Assembly: GCA_002386525.1 (NCBI GenBank)
Contig: DGIS01000025.1
Span: forward strand, 360,086 to 424,085
From: Sphingobacterium sp. UBA4616
Lineage (GTDB): Bacteria > Bacteroidota > Bacteroidia > Sphingobacteriales > Sphingobacteriaceae
Reading direction: 5' to 3'
Length of the DNA stretch: 64,000 nucleotides
Within the stretch, counting starts at the first letter, position 1. Every line of letters begins with the position of its first letter. Positions 18,427 to 26,685 of this stretch are shown here, piece by piece. The notes under the pieces were generated by a model. It was given only the letters and a program-made list of their open reading frames with translations, did not search any database and was not told where the DNA came from. The position numbers were made by a program, and so were the translations under genes.

Positions 18427-19473
18427 ATGAAAAACAAGCTGTTCCTCAGTGTTAAAAGTCGTTTAATTGGCATTATATGTATATCCGTATTTATCGGATA
18501 TCTCGCGTTACAATACTTATTGATGCTTCGTTCTGGCTTTGACCAACAACTCGCATTCAAAGATTCCTTTATCAATAGTGTAGTCATGATGTTCTGCTGT
18601 TATGGCATGTCATCTGCACTAAACTTCTATACCCCACAACCAAGAGAAATATGGAAAGTACTGATTATCGGATTAATCATGGGCGGAATAAGCATCGGAT
18701 TAAGCCGATTCTTAATGAGTTATTTTATTCAATCTAACTTCACCCCTCTCCTGGATTTAACTTTACCGTATCGCGGCATTGTTAATTTCCTCATTTTAAC
18801 ATCGGTTGCCATTATCAACATCGTTTGGAATATTCAAGAAGACAATATCAATAATATCAAACGAAAACAAGAGTCCGAAAATCTGCTTCGGGAAGCCGAA
18901 TTATACAATCTCAGGCAACAATTGCAACCACACTTTCTATTTAATAGCCTCAATTCCATTATAGCGCTTATTGGTGCAAATCCCGACGAAGCCCGTAATA
19001 TGACATTCCAGCTCTCGGATTTTCTGAGAGGGACGTTAAGGAAGGAAAATAACCAAATCATCACACTCGAAGAAGAACTTGACCATCTACAGCTTTATCT
19101 CGATATCGAGAAAGTACGTTTTGGTCATAGACTAAATACATCCATTTCTTCGTCAGAAGAAATTTTTAACAACAGACTACCCGCAATGATCATCCAACCC
19201 CTTGTAGAGAACGCTATTAAGCATGGACTCTACAACGTGAGGGATCAGGTCGAAATAAAAATAAAATGCCAGTCAAATGAAGGTCAATTATGGATTCAAA
19301 TCACCAATCCTTTCGACACTGAAGAACAATCAAAACCAAAAAAAGGCACCGGGTTTGGACTCTCGAGCATTCAACGTCGATTGTATCTCCTCTATGGAAG
19401 AAATGACCTGCTGGAAACGCAAATACTAGACAATATATTTATCAGTACCCTAAAAATACCTCAATATGATTAA
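18427..19473 (+). CDS. LytS-type sensor histidine kinase
   Basis: A 348-residue membrane kinase of the His_kinase (PF06580) type. Four hydrophobic helices lie in residues 13-135, then a linker coiled coil, the phosphorylation motif LRQQLQPHFLFNSLNS with His169, and the ATP-binding N-box PLVENAIKHG with Asn262 and GTGFGLSSIQRR near the end. It has no periplasmic sensor domain of size, so the signal is probably read within the membrane or through the LiaF-like partner. The next gene overlaps its end by eight bases, so the pair is translationally coupled. Confidence 0.93.
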   Translation: MKNKLFLSVKSRLIGIICISVFIGYLALQYLLMLRSGFDQQLAFKDSFINSVVMMFCCYGMSSALNFYTPQPREIWKVLIIGLIMGGISIGLSRFLMSYFIQSNFTPLLDLTLPYRGIVNFLILTSVAIINIVWNIQEDNINNIKRKQESENLLREAELYNLRQQLQPHFLFNSLNSIIALIGANPDEARNMTFQLSDFLRGTLRKENNQIITLEEELDHLQLYLDIEKVRFGHRLNTSISSSEEIFNNRLPAMIIQPLVENAIKHGLYNVRDQVEIKIKCQSNEGQLWIQITNPFDTEEQSKPKKGTGFGLSSIQRRLYLLYGRNDLLETQILDNIFISTLKIPQYD

Positions 19474-20206
19474 AGTCGTTATTATCGATGATGAACCCTT
19501 GGCACGCTCCATTATTGCCGGTTATTTAAAAAACGAGACCGATGTAACTGTCGTTGCCGAATGTGGAGATGGTTTTGAAGGCGTTAAGGCTATTCATACC
19601 CATGAACCTGACTTAATTTTTCTGGATGTTCAGATGCCCAAATTAACAGGGTTTGAAATGCTTGAACTCATAGACAGTCCGCCAGCTGTTATCTTTACGA
19701 CCGCTTTTGATGAATACGCTTTAAAAGCTTTTGAAAAAAATGCATTAGATTACCTGTTAAAACCAGTATCACCTGCGCGTTTCAAAAAAGCATTAGAAAA
19801 ATTTAGGACAAACTTCTCGGCTCCAGAAAAAAAAGTACAGCCCAACTATGAGGTACTTACAGCCCAAGACGAAACAAAAATTGACCGTATTGTTGTCAAA
19901 ACAGGTACACAGATCAAAATTATTCCAATTGATACAGTCAAATATCTCGAATCTTACGATGACTATGTTAAAATTCATACCAAAGACGGCATGTACCTAA
20001 AAAATAAAACCATGGCATTTTTTGAAAAAGCGTTGGATTCAAATCAATTTGTGCGTATCCATCGTTCTTTTATCATTAAAGTCGATCAATTAGCCAAACT
20101 AGAACCTTATGAAAAGGATTCTTACATTGCAGCACTAGTATCAGGCGAAAAGCTCAACATCAGTAAATCAGGCTATGCGCGATTAAAACAATTGATTGGA
20201 ATTTAA
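19466..20206 (+). CDS. LytTR-family response regulator
   Basis: A 246-residue regulator with a receiver domain (acidic pair D8-D9, phosphoacceptor Asp54 in LDVQMP, Lys99 in LLKPVS) and a C-terminal LytTR DNA-binding domain from about 140 to 243 (YLESYDDYVKIHT, RIHRSFIIKVDQL). LytTR regulators bind direct repeats upstream of target genes. It is coupled to the kinase gene by overlap and is the likely output of the LiaF-like system. Confidence 0.94.
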   Translation: MIKVVIIDDEPLARSIIAGYLKNETDVTVVAECGDGFEGVKAIHTHEPDLIFLDVQMPKLTGFEMLELIDSPPAVIFTTAFDEYALKAFEKNALDYLLKPVSPARFKKALEKFRTNFSAPEKKVQPNYEVLTAQDETKIDRIVVKTGTQIKIIPIDTVKYLESYDDYVKIHTKDGMYLKNKTMAFFEKALDSNQFVRIHRSFIIKVDQLAKLEPYEKDSYIAALVSGEKLNISKSGYARLKQLIGI

Positions 20207-20222
20207 ACATTACGTAGATTTG
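20192..20222 (+). promoter_or_regulatory. Promoter of the serine hydrolase gene (TTG, 20 bp, TAGATTTG)
   Basis: TTG at 20192-20194 and TAGATTTG at 20215-20222 are separated by 20 bases, the spacing of Bacteroidota promoters. It lies across the end of the response regulator gene, so the next gene can be expressed separately. Confidence 0.55.
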
Positions 20223-20237
20223 TGCCCATCAATAGTT

Positions 20238-21668
20238 ATGAAAAATTTTATTACACTCATATTGCTGGGCATCTCATCATACTCTTTTGCCCAAACAAGT
20301 TCCGAAGAACAGATCAACAGAGGAGTATATAATAAGCTGGAGTTTTTTATCAATTCGCAGATGACTGACTCAGCCTATAATTTGGCCAGCGATTCATTCA
20401 AACAACAATTTAATCTTTCTCGATTCACGCAGGTACTCGAAAATCTATACCCATTAGGAAGAGTAAAAAGCTCAACACGAAAAAGATTTGAAAAAGGGAT
20501 CGCAACTTATCAGATGGACTTCGATAGCAAATCTTACGATGTCCTGTTCGCAACAGATCCGACCCTAAAATTTCATACGCTAAAGTTTACTCCTTCGACT
20601 ACAACACCACAAGTCGAAAAAACGATCATGGTGCCTGCCACACAAAAATCGGTAGATAACGATGACCTGTTTATTGATTCTGTTGCGCACGCTTACCTCA
20701 AACAACAAAATACACAATCCCTTGCCATTGGTATTATAAAGAATGGACAAACCAAAACTTATTTTTATGGCGAGACGGCCAAAGGAAACCAGACTCCGCC
20801 CACAAAAACGTCTATTTATGAAATTGGCTCGTTGAGTAAAGTTTTTACCGCTATCCTTTTGTCAAATCTTGTCGAAGAAGGAACAGTCACTTTAGATCAA
20901 CCTATAGCCCTATTCCTTCCTGACTCACTCAAAAAAAATGAAGAGCTTTCAAAAATAACATTTCAAATGTTGGCTAACCATACCTCCGGCTTACCGAGGC
21001 TTCCGGATAATTTTGACAAAGTAAACGGTTTCAACGAGAACGATCCTTACAAAACGTATGACAAAAAAGCACTTTACAACTATCTTTCAGGATTTAAAAA
21101 CAAGAAAAATCCGGGCGAAGAGTATGAGTACAGCAATCTAGGTTATGCTGTTCTCGGGGATATCATATGCAGTCTTTATAAAAAAAGTTACGATCAGCTT
21201 GTAAGGGATATCATTTGTAAACCACTTGAAATGAACAATACTTTTCAAGTATTAGAACCTAAAAGGAAAGATACTTTTAAAGTATATAACAAAGAGGGGC
21301 AAGAAGCATTACCTTGGTCGTTTGACGTATTTGCCCCAGCTGGTGCGCTAAAATCCACGCTCGAGGATCTACTGAAATTTGCGAACGCGCAATTCAAAAT
21401 GCCGCAGACTCCATTGGAAAATGCCATGGCAAATACCAGATTATTTACATTTTTTCTACCACCCGACACAGACCTCGGCCTGGCATGGCATATGAGTTTG
21501 ATTGACAACCTTACGGTCTTCTGGCACAACGGCGCAACGGCCGGAAGTAGCTCGTATCTCGCCTTATCCCCAGATAAAAAAAGTGGAGTGGTCATGCTAT
21601 CAAATTCAGCTATCTCTACCGATGATCAGGGTAAAGCTATTTTAAATTATCTCCTTCATAAGAATTAA
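20238..21668 (+). CDS. Beta-lactamase-family serine hydrolase, secreted
   Basis: The start at 20238 gives a signal peptide (MKNFITLILLGISSYSFAQ), so I prefer it to an in-frame ATG 42 bases earlier. The 476-residue protein has an N-terminal DUF3887-like domain (about 25-115) and a class C beta-lactamase/penicillin-binding-type domain: SLSK with Ser198 and Lys201, YSN at 298-300 and the HNG segment near 430 in place of KTG. Such enzymes act as DD-peptidases or esterases in the periplasm. Its place just after a LiaF/LytS/LytTR operon suggests a cell-wall link. Confidence 0.88.
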   Translation: MKNFITLILLGISSYSFAQTSSEEQINRGVYNKLEFFINSQMTDSAYNLASDSFKQQFNLSRFTQVLENLYPLGRVKSSTRKRFEKGIATYQMDFDSKSYDVLFATDPTLKFHTLKFTPSTTTPQVEKTIMVPATQKSVDNDDLFIDSVAHAYLKQQNTQSLAIGIIKNGQTKTYFYGETAKGNQTPPTKTSIYEIGSLSKVFTAILLSNLVEEGTVTLDQPIALFLPDSLKKNEELSKITFQMLANHTSGLPRLPDNFDKVNGFNENDPYKTYDKKALYNYLSGFKNKKNPGEEYEYSNLGYAVLGDIICSLYKKSYDQLVRDIICKPLEMNNTFQVLEPKRKDTFKVYNKEGQEALPWSFDVFAPAGALKSTLEDLLKFANAQFKMPQTPLENAMANTRLFTFFLPPDTDLGLAWHMSLIDNLTVFWHNGATAGSSSYLALSPDKKSGVVMLSNSAISTDDQGKAILNYLLHKN

Positions 21669-21690
21669 AGATTAAAACATCACGAATAAT

Positions 21691-21723
21691 AAGCCATATT
21701 GAAACAACAATATGGCTTTTTTT
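21691..21723 (+). terminator. Terminator after the serine hydrolase
   Basis: Arms aagccatatt and aatatggctt pair around seven bases and are followed by a T7 run. Confidence 0.85.
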
Positions 21724-21774
21724 GTTGTCCTAATGACGATAAGTTTTTATGAGAATAAAAAAGCATTTACATAC

Positions 21775-22749
21775 ATGAAGATATTCATCACAAAAAAAAT
21801 TCCACAAAAAGGCATAGATCTATTACAATCTGCAGGCCACGAGATTACAATTCACGAATCGGCCAGCCCACTTTCCGAAAACGAGCTCATCGAAGCCTGC
21901 CAACAATGCGACTACGTCCTTAACGGTGGGATGCAAAAGTTTGATGCCAATTTTTTTGAAAACTGTCCCAACCTTAAAGCCCTATCACTCATGAGCGTCG
22001 GCTATGATAATGTGGACATTTCAGCCGCAACACAGCGTCGAATCCCTGTGAGCAACACCCCGGGTATACTTTCTGGGGCAACCGCAGACGTCGCCTTTCT
22101 TTTAATGCTAGCGGTATCGAGAAAAGCCTTTTTCAACCATAAAAGAATATTGCAGGGTAAATGGGAAGGGTTCGATCCTACTGAAAACCTAGGGATTGAA
22201 CTTAACAATAAAACACTGGGCATCTATGGACTGGGGAGGATTGGCTTTGAACTTGCCAGAAAAGCCAGAGCAGCATATAACATGGAAATTATCTACTATA
22301 ATCGGAGCAGAAATGAGGAAGCAGAGCGAGTTTTGGGCGCCAAATATGTAAATTTCGATGAATTGCTAACGCGTAGCGATGTACTTTCCATACACGCTGC
22401 TTTGACAGCGGAGACTAAAAGCCGGTTTGACAAAAATGCATTTGCACGCATGAAAAACTCCGCTATATTAGTGAATACTGCAAGAGGTGGATTGGTCAAT
22501 GAATTCGATCTGACAGCAGCATTGCAGGCTGGCGAATTATGGGGTGCAGGACTTGACGTGACAGACCCTGAACCGATGAGGCCAGATAATCCACTCTTAG
22601 CAATGGAAAATGTATGCATCCTTCCTCATATCGGGTCTGCCACCGTAGAAACCAGGGATAATATGGCCTTAATGGCTGCCAATAATTTATTGGCAGCAAT
22701 CAGAGGTGAAAAAATGCCACAAGTCATCAATAAAGAAGTATACCAATAA
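21775..22749 (+). CDS. D-2-hydroxyacid dehydrogenase (glyoxylate/hydroxypyruvate reductase-like)
   Basis: A 324-residue NAD(P)-dependent D-2-hydroxyacid dehydrogenase. I chose 21775 because MKIFITKKIPQKG is the usual opening, whereas a longer frame from 21712 begins within the preceding terminator. The dinucleotide fold shows GLGRIGFELARKA, substrate and catalytic residues lie in NTARGGLVNE (Arg) and LPHIGSATVETR (His), with Glu in DVTDPEP. The closest group is glyoxylate/hydroxypyruvate reductase; the exact substrate is not certain. Confidence 0.9.
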   Translation: MKIFITKKIPQKGIDLLQSAGHEITIHESASPLSENELIEACQQCDYVLNGGMQKFDANFFENCPNLKALSLMSVGYDNVDISAATQRRIPVSNTPGILSGATADVAFLLMLAVSRKAFFNHKRILQGKWEGFDPTENLGIELNNKTLGIYGLGRIGFELARKARAAYNMEIIYYNRSRNEEAERVLGAKYVNFDELLTRSDVLSIHAALTAETKSRFDKNAFARMKNSAILVNTARGGLVNEFDLTAALQAGELWGAGLDVTDPEPMRPDNPLLAMENVCILPHIGSATVETRDNMALMAANNLLAAIRGEKMPQVINKEVYQ

Positions 22750-22760
22750 TAATTATACGA

Positions 22761-22919
22761 ATGAAAAGAAGATTTTATCAGCTGTTGAACAACTTAAATA
22801 AGGCCATCTTACCCCGATACAGTCAGATGGATCCTCTAAAATTAAAAAAGTACCAGCAGGCGATTATTGCCTACAGGTACTTTGTTCTCCTCAATGCCTT
22901 GGGAAATGATCAGGATTGA
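22761..22919 (+). CDS. Small conserved-looking basic protein, 52 residues
   Basis: A 52-codon frame starts 11 bases after the dehydrogenase stop. It begins MKRRFYQLLNNLNKAILPRY and contains YQQAIIAYRYFVLLNAL. It is basic, helical and resembles short proteins of Bacteroidota that are sometimes labelled SsrA-binding protein by automatic annotation, although they are far too short to be SmpB. Cotranscription with the dehydrogenase is likely. Function unknown. I rate it a real gene because the codon use and composition fit, and because I recall such short homologues in the phylum. Confidence 0.7.
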   Translation: MKRRFYQLLNNLNKAILPRYSQMDPLKLKKYQQAIIAYRYFVLLNALGNDQD

Positions 22920-23482
22920 ATTTTCGGAAGGGCTTCGTTAATCAAATTGGAAGTCCTATAAATTTCCTTTCTCTTCAACTCCAGCATATTTTTCTCCTGC
23001 GTGGAATTTCCGGCATTTCGCTAATCAGCTCTTCTCGTTCAGGCACAAATAGTCAATATCGTGACACTATCGTCCGAACCAGAATAAAACAGGTGGCCTG
23101 GGACTTTTACATACGTTTCCAGTTGAGAGGAGCACGCTCAAGGTGATTTCCCCCTCCGCTTTTATATTTCTACCGTACGAAGTATCGATCGCATGCTCAA
23201 ACATCCATAGGAGCATTCTGACCGCAAAATTACTCAAATGTCCCTGAGACCTCATACCAACAGCCTATTCAAAAACAGAAAACTTAGCGATAAACAATGT
23301 GCTCCAAATCCCAATCTGGTTTGCGTCATGAGCAGTAACATGTGTCAATACCAAATAAAAGCTAAGAACACGATTTTGCCAATAGGATCTTCTTGTAATC
23401 AAAATGACAAAATCATTGAAAAACACCACAGAATAACAAATAAACACCACTTTAAAAATAATATTTAACTTAATTTTGTCAT
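22920..23482. other. 563-base non-coding stretch, possible decayed gene
   Basis: No intact gene is evident. On the minus strand between about 23255 and 22920 three protein-like segments lie in different frames in succession: one with FEHAIDTSYGRNIKAEG, one with YVKVPGHLFYSGSDDSVTI, one with LELKRKEIYRTSNLINEAL. This could be a gene broken by frameshifts, but I cannot name the family and chance is possible. The right part (23260-23470) is A/T-rich without features until the promoter of the AraC gene. Confidence 0.35.
23471..23478 (+). promoter_or_regulatory. -7 box TAATTTTG of the AraC-family gene
   Basis: An exact TAnnTTTG match that ends four bases before the ATG at 23483, implying a leaderless mRNA. 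Confidence 0.6.
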
Positions 23483-24349
23483 ATGATTAGAAAAAACACC
23501 ATACCTATTCTTGATAGTTGTAGTATTGACCTGAACAATAACACAACGCTTCATATTGATGATCTTAAAACATATATCATCAAACATCAGGATATGGTGT
23601 TTCCACACAAACATAATTTTTTTCATTTTGTTCTTTTCACGCAAGGTTCGGGCGAGCATATCATTGATTTTAATCAGTATAAGATTGAGCCTTATCAGAT
23701 TTATTTTATGGTTCCTGGTCAGGTCCATACCTGGAATTTTGTGGGAGATGAAGCCGGTTATGTTGTCAATTTCTCTATCGACTATTTTCAATCCTTTCTT
23801 TTACGTACGGATTACCTCGAACGCTTCAGTTTTTTACAGGGCAAAATTGAACATCTGATATTCGTTTTGGCTGACCAATATCGAAATCAAGCAACAGCTA
23901 TTCTGGATCAAATCATATTTGCGAAAACCGAGCGGCTATCGGAAGATTATATCCGTACACTTTTGTTGCAGTTTATATTATTTATATCAATTGGTACAGA
24001 GAAGGAGCACCTCGAAAAAGGCAACCCTTACAATCATAAAATATTCAATAGCTTTCAGCAATTAGTTGAGCAGCAGTTTAAAGCCACAAAGCTGCCCAGC
24101 ATTTATGCAGATCAGTTATTTATCACACCGAATCATCTCAATGCGATCTGTAAATCCTACATTGGTCAATCTGCTGGAGAAATTATACGGAACCGTATTG
24201 TTCTTGAAGCGAAACGACTTCTGGTCAATAGGAATTTAAATATTACCGAAATTGCAGATGAACTGCAATTTAAGGACAACTCTTATTTCACTAAATTTTT
24301 CAAAAAATCTGCTGGACTCACACCTGAAGAGTTCAGAAAACAACTATAA
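23483..24349 (+). CDS. AraC-family transcriptional regulator
   Basis: A 288-residue regulator: an N-terminal cupin-like sensor (FPHKHNFFHFVLFTQGSG and the YQIYFMVPGQVHTW strand near 65-90) and a C-terminal pair of helix-turn-helix units, the second reading ITEIADELQFKDNSYFTKFF followed by GLTPEEFRKQL. The ligand is unknown. The gene seems leaderless. The DUF983 gene starts two bases after its stop, an uncommon partner for this class of regulator. Confidence 0.92.
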   Translation: MIRKNTIPILDSCSIDLNNNTTLHIDDLKTYIIKHQDMVFPHKHNFFHFVLFTQGSGEHIIDFNQYKIEPYQIYFMVPGQVHTWNFVGDEAGYVVNFSIDYFQSFLLRTDYLERFSFLQGKIEHLIFVLADQYRNQATAILDQIIFAKTERLSEDYIRTLLLQFILFISIGTEKEHLEKGNPYNHKIFNSFQQLVEQQFKATKLPSIYADQLFITPNHLNAICKSYIGQSAGEIIRNRIVLEAKRLLVNRNLNITEIADELQFKDNSYFTKFFKKSAGLTPEEFRKQL

Positions 24350-24351
24350 CT

Positions 24352-24777
24352 ATGGAAGAAGTTAAATACGAATTATCTGAATTTAAAGCTGCATGGCGAG
24401 CAAAATGTCCAAGATGCAGAATCGGCCATGTGTATCAAGGACCTGCCTACGGTATGAAAGTCCAAAAAATGAACAGCCACTGTGAATACTGCGGCCTGCG
24501 CTATGAGCGTGAACCAGGATATTTCTATGGTGCGATGTACGTAACCTATGCTTTTGCAATCGCTGAAATGGTTACCGCCTGTATGGCAACTTATATTTTA
24601 ACCGGCAACGATTCTTCATTCATACTCTATGCCACAGTCGCTATTATGAGCGTTGTGTTAATGTCTCCATTCAACTACCGCTATTCCCGTATCATACTGA
24701 TGTATTGGTTAACTCCGGGCTTAAGATATGACCCAAATGTCAAAAAAAAGGAAGTTGACGTTAAGGCTTCAGCATAA
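24352..24777 (+). CDS. DUF983 zinc-ribbon membrane protein
   Basis: This 141-residue protein has an N-terminal zinc ribbon (CPRCRIGHVYQ at about 19-29 and CEYCGLRYEREPGYFYG near 44-60) and two membrane helices (about 63-85 and 90-108). These features define DUF983, whose function is not known; in alphaproteobacteria it is found near cytochrome oxidase assembly genes. It is coupled to the AraC gene by a two-base gap. Confidence 0.9.
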   Translation: MEEVKYELSEFKAAWRAKCPRCRIGHVYQGPAYGMKVQKMNSHCEYCGLRYEREPGYFYGAMYVTYAFAIAEMVTACMATYILTGNDSSFILYATVAIMSVVLMSPFNYRYSRIILMYWLTPGLRYDPNVKKKEVDVKASA

Positions 24778-24803
24778 CTTTCATTATTCATATCTTTATC
24801 CGA

Positions 24804-25982
24804 ATGAAGGATATGATATATTTAGACAATAATGCCACGACGCGTATTTTGGATGAGGTATGGAACGAAATGACACCTTACTTCCTCCAAAACTATGCAA
24901 ATGCATCAAGTGTCTATCACCAAATGGGCCGTGAGGGCAATGCAGCGGTACAGCAAGCCCGCAACAATATTGCAGCTGCCCTTAACTGTGCTCCAAAAGA
25001 AATATTCTTCAATTCTGGCGCGACGGAGAGTATCAATACCGTCATTAAAGGTATATTCGAAAAATATCAATCGAAAGGAAAGCACATTATCACCGTCGCA
25101 ACAGAACACAAAGCCGTATTAAGTTGCTGTGAGCAATTGGCTAAAAAAGGAGCAAAAGTTACCTATCTTCCAGTAGACGCTCAGGGCATGATTGCCCTGC
25201 ATGATCTAAGAAGTGCGATAACCGAGCAAACAATATTGGTCTGTATTATGGCGGCCAATAACGAAACAGGTGTATTGTCTGCGATCACGGATATTTCCGA
25301 AATCTGCACCGAAAAAGATGTTTTGTTTTTTTGTGATGCGACACAGGCCATCGGAAAAGTCAATATCGATTTACAGCAGTTGAATATTGATATACTCTGC
25401 TTAAGTGCCCACAAAGTTCATGGGCCAAAAGGAGTCGGCGCACTCTACATCCGGAGAAAGTCGAGACCGATTCAGATTAGCCCGCTTATTATAGGTGGAG
25501 GCCAAGAAAATGAATTTAGGGGCGGTACATACAACGTTCCTGCAATCGTAGGATTTGGAAAGGCTATCTCCCTCATTCACCCAGCACTATATAGCACAGT
25601 TGAAAGAAACCGTGACTTCTTGGAAGAATTGCTAAACGATATCCCCGAAATCATCATTCACGGGAAAAATGTACCGCGTCTACCAAATACCAGTTACATC
25701 AGCTTCAGACATATCCTAGCCAGTGAAATAATGACTGCCTGCCCCAAACTGGCACTTTCTTCTGGCTCGGCTTGTGTGACCGGATCCAGGGAACCTTCGC
25801 ATGTGCTAATGGCCATGGGACAATCCAAAGAAAACGCATTATCTGCTATTCGATTTAGCTTAAGCCTATTGACCACCAAAGAGGAGATTATCCAGTGCGC
25901 GGAAATGATCAAAGAAGCTGTCAAAAAAATACGCGATCAATCGCCTATATGGCAAATGTTCAAAGATAGTCTGATCAATTAA
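24804..25982 (+). CDS. Cysteine desulfurase, NifS/IscS class
   Basis: A PLP enzyme that takes sulfur from cysteine for Fe-S clusters, thiamine and tRNA thiolation. In 392 residues: YLDNNATT at the start, the PLP lysine Lys204 in SAHKVHGPKG, and the sulfur-accepting Cys324 in SSGSACVTGSREPSHVL. The short loop around Cys324 indicates the NifS/IscS group rather than SufS. The near-consensus box TATCTTTA ends five bases before the ATG. An A-type Fe-S carrier gene follows 81 bases later, consistent with cluster assembly. Confidence 0.93.
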   Translation: MKDMIYLDNNATTRILDEVWNEMTPYFLQNYANASSVYHQMGREGNAAVQQARNNIAAALNCAPKEIFFNSGATESINTVIKGIFEKYQSKGKHIITVATEHKAVLSCCEQLAKKGAKVTYLPVDAQGMIALHDLRSAITEQTILVCIMAANNETGVLSAITDISEICTEKDVLFFCDATQAIGKVNIDLQQLNIDILCLSAHKVHGPKGVGALYIRRKSRPIQISPLIIGGGQENEFRGGTYNVPAIVGFGKAISLIHPALYSTVERNRDFLEELLNDIPEIIIHGKNVPRLPNTSYISFRHILASEIMTACPKLALSSGSACVTGSREPSHVLMAMGQSKENALSAIRFSLSLLTTKEEIIQCAEMIKEAVKKIRDQSPIWQMFKDSLIN

Positions 25983-26034
25983 TTTATGACATTCTAAAAA
26001 CTTTATTACAGCAGAAATATAGCAAGATTGTATG

Positions 26035-26042
26035 TATCTTTG
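26035..26042 (+). promoter_or_regulatory. -7 box TATCTTTG of the A-type carrier gene
   Basis: An exact TAnnTTTG match 21 bases before the ATG at 26064. It also argues against an in-frame ATG at 26028, which lies before the box. Confidence 0.65.
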
Positions 26043-26063
26043 CGCTATACAAAGGATAATACT

Positions 26064-26390
26064 ATGATTACAGTTACTGACAAGGCAAAAACTCGTATCG
26101 AGGAAATCATGAAGGATGAGCAATATGACAGCAATTACTTTGTGCGCGTTGCTGTAGAAAGCGGAGGCTGCTCAGGTTTAAGCTATAAGCTTAACTTCGA
26201 CAACGAAGAAAAAAAAGGCGATCAATTTTTTGAAGATAAAGGAGTAAGAGTCTGTTTGGATATTAAATCATTTTTGTATTTGGCTGGTACAGAGCTTGAT
26301 TATTCTGACGGTTTGGAGGGAAAGGGATTTGAATTTCACAATCCCAATGCAAGTCGCACATGTGCTTGTGGCGAAAGCTTTTCCGTATAG
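26064..26390 (+). CDS. A-type iron-sulfur cluster carrier (HesB/IscA/SufA family)
   Basis: This 108-residue protein carries the three conserved cysteines of A-type carriers: Cys36 in GGCSGLSY, and Cys100 and Cys102 in CACGESF near the C-terminus. It passes Fe-S clusters to apoproteins. The start at 26064 (MITVTDKAK) is the family start and lies behind a good -7 box. It follows the cysteine desulfurase gene and ends before a strong terminator. Confidence 0.94.
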   Translation: MITVTDKAKTRIEEIMKDEQYDSNYFVRVAVESGGCSGLSYKLNFDNEEKKGDQFFEDKGVRVCLDIKSFLYLAGTELDYSDGLEGKGFEFHNPNASRTCACGESFSV

Positions 26391-26415
26391 CCAATACCGA
26401 TAATGCAGTCTATAC

Positions 26416-26449
26416 AAAAGAGCCTTGAAGATCCTTCAAGGCTCTTTTG
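26416..26449 (+). terminator. Terminator after the A-type carrier gene
   Basis: Arms aaagagccttgaa and ttcaaggctcttt pair with a short loop and are followed by T residues. Confidence 0.85.
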
Positions 26450-26606
26450 GTAAGTAACCCAACACTTTTAGCTGTTCAAAAGATTGTTAGTTTTATAATT
26501 AAATATTAGCCTGTATCCATTTTGTTAGAATTTTTTTATTTTTTCAAGTTTTTAATAGATAAATATTAAAAATCACAATCAAACACATTAACCGATGATA
26601 TTTTCA

Positions 26607-26614
26607 TACTTTTG
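26607..26614 (+). promoter_or_regulatory. -7 box TACTTTTG of asnA
   Basis: An exact TAnnTTTG match; transcription would start near 26618 and give a leader of about 65 bases to the preferred asnA start at 26686. Confidence 0.55.
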
Positions 26615-26643
26615 TAGCAAATAACTGAATAAAAAAATAAAAA

Positions 26644-26669
26644 ACTATGCGTAGCAGTCCGCGCATAGT
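26644..26669 (+). promoter_or_regulatory. Hairpin in the asnA leader
   Basis: Arms actatgcg (26644-26651) and cgcatagt (26662-26669) are perfectly complementary around ten bases. The hairpin covers an upstream in-frame ATG at 26647 and lies 16 bases before the family-like start at 26686. It could modulate translation; it lacks a T-run, so it is not a terminator. Confidence 0.45.
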
Positions 26670-26685
26670 ATTTCATTTAACACAT

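Noticed and set aside
20196-20237. Upstream start for the serine hydrolase
   Set aside because: It precedes a perfect signal peptide and lies before the likely promoter box at 20215-20222.
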